Translations under genes and position numbers: made by a program
In this document: piece by piece, positions 60,474 to 64,000 of the stretch
How the letters are laid out: the number at the start of each line of letters is the position of its first letter
Numbering within the stretch: position 1 is the stretch's first letter
Assembly: GCF_042242105.1 (NCBI RefSeq)
Contig: NC_092014.1
Location: 12,280,374 to 12,344,373 of the forward strand
Length of the DNA: 64,000 bases
Source: Pempheris klunzingeri
Lineage: Eukaryota; Chordata; Actinopteri; Acropomatiformes; Pempheridae
Reading direction: 5' to 3'
Notes under the pieces: generated by a model
Databases searched by the model: none
What the model was told of the DNA's origin: nothing
The model's input: only the letters and a program-made list of their open reading frames with translations

Positions 60474-60905
60474 AAGGTGTAGTTTGACATTTTTGAGAAT
60501 ACGCTTATTCACTTTCTGTCATATCTTATTAGTAAATACTTTTCCTTCCCGAAGAAGGAGGGTCATAAAGGGCAGGTGATGCCTCGGACTGATCCATTGG
60601 CCTCATCGACTGCTGGACTCTTTATTAGATTGTTTGTTCGCTTACACTTGTTTATTTCAGTGAACTTTGTAAAGCACTATGAGACACTCTGTTGTGATAT
60701 TGGGCTATACAAATAAAATTGAATTGAATTGAACTGAAATACAAGGTTACAACCAGCAGTCACTTAGCTTTAGCTTAGCTAGCTTAGCACAAAGACTGGA
60801 AATGGGGGAACAGCTAGCCTGCTTCTGTTTTCAGCTTAAAAGAAACTATACCTACTAGTACAAGAGGCTGAAGCTCACTAGTTAACTCGTTATATCGTTT
60901 TATAT
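60474..60905 (+). repeat. Percomorph dispersed repeat, interrupted by a later insertion
   Basis: The left part is 'ttaaaggtgtagtttgacat' followed by a GAGAATACGCTTATTCACTTTC stretch. The right part is 'ttagctttagcttagctagc', TTAGCACAAAGACTGG, and 'aacagctagcctgcttctgt', then CTCACTAGTTAACTCG. These are the two halves of a repeat common in spiny-rayed fishes that contains 'tagcttagcataaagactgg'. The halves are split by the element at 60540-60736. Confidence 0.6.
60540..60736 (+). mobile_element. Nested LINE/SINE 3' end with (TTGAA)n tail
   Basis: About 197 bp ending in 'gtaaagcactatgagacact', a CTGTTGTGATATTGGGC phrase and AAATAAAATTGAATTGAATT. This is a typical fish non-LTR 3' end with pentanucleotide tail. 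It is flanked by AAATAC at 60534-60539 and 60737-60742, a probable target-site duplication, and splits an older repeat. Confidence 0.65.
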
Positions 60906-62834
60906 AGTTTTAAAGTGACTAAGTTTGCTTTTGAGGAAAGTTCACTACTAGGATTTTATTTTCATGGTTTCCACAATCTGTATTATTATTGTTATGATCA
61001 TTTTGCAAGTCATTTCTGAGATTCGGGTCACTGCCGCAGCACTCTGAGATCTCAGCAATTGCTTTGGCGTAATGATTACTGACAGAAATAAAACAGAAGC
61101 TGCAAATGTAAAGCTGTAAAATGTTTTAGTTTTCACCTAAGGTCCCTGAAAACTAGGCTTCAAATTATATTTCTGTATAACATTTAATAGTCATGACAAA
61201 ATAAGAAACAAAGTATTGTGAATTGCCTTGATGAAAGTGCAGATAAACTTAAATTATTGGCTTTTAACTCTTCTATAAAGCATCAGTAAATGGGGAAAAG
61301 GCATTAGGTACAACCCTCGTAAAGAACGTCTCATTACAAAGTGGCATTGTGATTTTACCTTGCAGCTGAGAAAAGGTATGGACTTGAAAAGAGGGGGATG
61401 ACTTTGCATGCACCTCCGTTGGTGGCCATATAATGACTGTAATGGTGAGCTCACATGCTGGGTTATCATGTCCGACCAGTCGGTGCGGCAGCTCCTCATC
61501 AGGATTCCTCCCAGTGGGAAGGACAGCAGTGTGGGCTAATCCTGAGCAGAGATGGGTTTTGATGTGCAGGGGTATATTTTGTGATTTGAACACGGGTGGC
61601 CTTTAGTTCACTTGTCAGCCACAAATGTGTTTGCAAAAATAGGAACAAGACTGACAAAAAATATGATAACCTAGAAACCAGGCCGTGGCAGTATCATTGC
61701 CGTTCTTGTCATGTGTGCCTTGGTATCATCTCGTGAACAGTCTGCCTGCAATATTGCACTGTCCCATCATGTTTATTCATGCAACATGTTTTTTTTTTTT
61801 CTCTTCCAGTGGTGCAAAAACACAAAAGCATGAGCCTGGTTACACAGGACTACTCATACTGTTCATGTCTTAGAGATATGCTACAGAAGCTTACATGCAT
61901 TACACTGAGGGTACAGAGGAATGTATAATGAATGTGAATGAAAGTTCCTCTCATACTTTAATGTTAATTCAAAGTTCAGTTTATGCACTGGCTTGTTTGT
62001 CTGCAGCTGGAGGATGGATGTATCTCATTACATGTCATGATTCGCAGCTCCAGGCGATGCCTTAGGATTTCAGATGCTGTAGAACATGAAGGACATTATA
62101 AAGTGAATTAATTCTTCAGCTTTAAAGACATAAACGAAAAAAAGCCACAACCTCAAATTGCCCCGTTGAACTTCTGCAGACATGCTTTTCGTCTTTGTCG
62201 TGATTTTATTGATCCACTTGTTGCCGTTTTGTGGACATTTATTGCCGAGCTCGGTCATTTCACCTGCTGTCCTCTGCAGAGCCCCTTCTGGACCTTCATA
62301 AACACAACTCCAATGATGATAAAGATATTGTGACTTATATTTCACTCAACGGATGAGTGAAAGAGGACAATTACCTTTAAGAGCTGCATCAAGACGGCAA
62401 TGTCTCTTGATTGATGTATTGATCTCAGCCATGGAGTTCCTCACAGCACAGACGTAAGTTTACCTGTACTTTTGATGAGAGGAAAATTGAAAAACATCGC
62501 AGTTTGGCACATTATGGCTTCCTAACAGCCCAGAGTCTCATCAGAAAGGTGATCTCCTTCTGCAGCTCATTCAGTCCCTTATAGCAGATTGCTGTGGAGT
62601 ACCTCCCCACTGCTGCCTATCCATCATACCCCGAGTGAACACAACAGATCCAGTAATGTTAGACTTAACACAATTTAAGCTTTTCTCTATGTTTTGCCAT
62701 TATCAAATTTAGTGCTGGTGCAGGTACGTTAGGGAGTCTCGGCGGGCAAGTTGATAGGTAGACAAAAATCCAAGGAGGAAACAGCTCCTGTATAACAACA
62801 CTTTGGAAAAAGGCTGAGAGAGAATCTCCTGTGA

Positions 62835-62880
62835 TTTGAAGGTCACAGGTTCGATGCTAGCAAAAGGAAGAAAATGGGAG
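62835..62880 (+). repeat. Possible tRNA-derived SINE relic
   Basis: GGTCACAGGTTCGATGC resembles an RNA polymerase III B box with the usual flank seen in tRNA-derived SINEs. No clear A box is found upstream and the rest is not recognisable. Confidence 0.25.
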
Positions 62881-63002
62881 AATTGCATTGGTCTTAAACC
62901 CTCCAGGGAGTCTTAAAACACCTCGGCCTCCTGGTGAAGTACACCTGAGAAATAAATGAAGCAGCCATCTAGGCTCAAAAAATGCGGTTTGGTCGTGAAC
63001 GT

Positions 63003-63027
63003 TGTGTGTGTGTGTGTGTGTGTGTCT
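63003..63027. repeat. (GT)n microsatellite
   Basis: About 12 GT units in the downstream flank. Confidence 0.92.
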
Positions 63028-64000
63028 CAGGGGAAAAAGCTCCTAAAATTCAAATAATTAGATAAAGCAGAGTTGTTGCCCCCTCACTCCAGTCTCTCAC
63101 TCTACGTCTTCCTTCTTTTTGCTCTAACCAAATCTGGGTTACCAAGTGGGCAAAGCAGGCAACTGGCCTGAGACCCTGAGGGGCTCCCAAAACACCCTAA
63201 TTCACTGTGTGGCAATTGGTTTATGGTAATTTTATTAGCTGTAACTTTATTTGGGAGTACAAAAATAGACAATAACAGCAGGCCTTAAGCTGTGTCCTGC
63301 TTTTTTCCTTGGTCTTAAAGTTCTGCGTCAAAATCAAGTTTTAAAGCAAACAAAAGGATGAACAAAGTAGATGCAACTGTTTGCAATTGTTTGACAAGAT
63401 TACAAATTGTTGTTTCTACTGTCAAAATGTTGATTACTGAGCTTTAGAGGTGTTGATAACCATAATTCTCTTGCAGAGAGCCTGCTGATTGTAATCCTTA
63501 TACTAAACTAGGATAACCACCTCCACACATCATAAACAGGCGTAAAAGTATCAATCTTCTCATCGTCTTCCATACACCAGAAGACATTGAAAATACTTTT
63601 GAGAGACTTTTAAAAGACTAAAGTCTGACACTCTGTAACATCTAAAGACAATGTGATTTATATCACAGAGTTTTTAGTCACAGACTAAGCATATTCCCCA
63701 AAATGTTAGACTATTTCTTTTGGGCCTTCCTTATTTGTTTTTAATCAAATAACCACACAGCAAACCTGACACCGTGTTATCTTCTGCAATAATGAATAAG
63801 AGGGAGAAACGGGGAGTTCGAGATGGCCCAGCAGCCCTTAAGCAGGTTGTTGCAGCCATGGCTATAACACAAATCTGCTTGCTGCAGCCACAGACCTCTC
63901 TGAATTCCTCAGTAGCCACATACTTCTTTATATTATAGGGCCAATGTCTAGGCCTCAAACACCAGACAAAGGTGACATTGCTGTTTCTTTGCATTCTTAT

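Larger units (their letters stand above)
56480..64000. other. Gene-poor flank downstream of suclg1
   Basis: No exon with family resemblance was found on either strand. The stretch holds the dispersed repeats listed separately, a GT microsatellite near 63 kb, and AT-rich segments with dense homeodomain/SOX-like core motifs near 57.9 and 59.5-59.9 kb. The longest open frame, about 106 codons on the minus strand at 61273-61593, resembles nothing known to me. Confidence 0.6.

Noticed and set aside
61273..61593. 106-codon minus-strand frame
   Set aside because: No recognisable motif, start context or splice structure; most likely random.
61680..61720. GTGGCAGTATCATTGCC, resembling the 5' end of U4 snRNA
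   Set aside because: Only a short core matches; the following stem-loop and Sm-site sequence of U4 are missing.

Overview
The window is a piece of a teleost fish nuclear genome, most likely a percomorph. The evidence is compact GT-AG intron-containing vertebrate genes, a vertebrate gene block (bdh2, slc9b2, cisd2), and dispersed repeats that I recognise as typical of spiny-rayed fishes, including a DANA/mermaid-type SINE and LINE 3' tails. No prokaryotic features are present.

Layout. 1-5.6 kb: upstream flank of bdh2 with no convincing coding gene, holding degraded LINE sequence and microsatellites. 5.7-11.2 kb: bdh2 (+), nine coding exons, 245 aa, a cytosolic SDR dehydrogenase. 11.5-23.4 kb: slc9b2 (+), twelve coding exons, 563 aa, a CPA2-type Na+/H+ antiporter. 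25.3-29.0 kb: cisd2 (-), three exons, 135 aa, an ER/mitochondria-contact 2Fe-2S protein, convergent with slc9b2. 30.7-36.2 kb: a complete Ty3/Gypsy LTR retrotransposon (-) with 311-bp LTRs that look identical by eye, an intact gag, an intact pol, a tRNA-Leu primer site, a polypurine tract and a 4-bp target duplication. 36.6-56.3 kb: suclg1 (+), nine coding exons, 324 aa, the alpha subunit of mitochondrial succinyl-CoA synthetase. 56.5-64 kb: a gene-poor flank with old repeats and candidate conserved noncoding sequence.

All four host genes reconstruct as open, full-length reading frames with consistent intron phases, so none is a pseudogene here. bdh2, slc9b2 and cisd2 keep the order and orientation known from human 4q24. 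suclg1 lies elsewhere in human (2p), so the cisd2-suclg1 junction is a lineage-specific neighbourhood. bdh2, cisd2 and suclg1 all touch energy or iron-sulfur metabolism, but the sequence shows no co-regulation.

The most striking element is the retrotransposon's gag-pol junction. It has the slippery heptamer GGGAAAC, a 6-nt spacer and a perfect 10-bp hairpin that contains the gag stop codon. This is a near-textbook -1 ribosomal frameshift signal, and pol lies in exactly the -1 frame. The element sits about 420 bp upstream of the suclg1 start codon, just outside a promoter segment carrying a ZNF143/THAP11-like motif.
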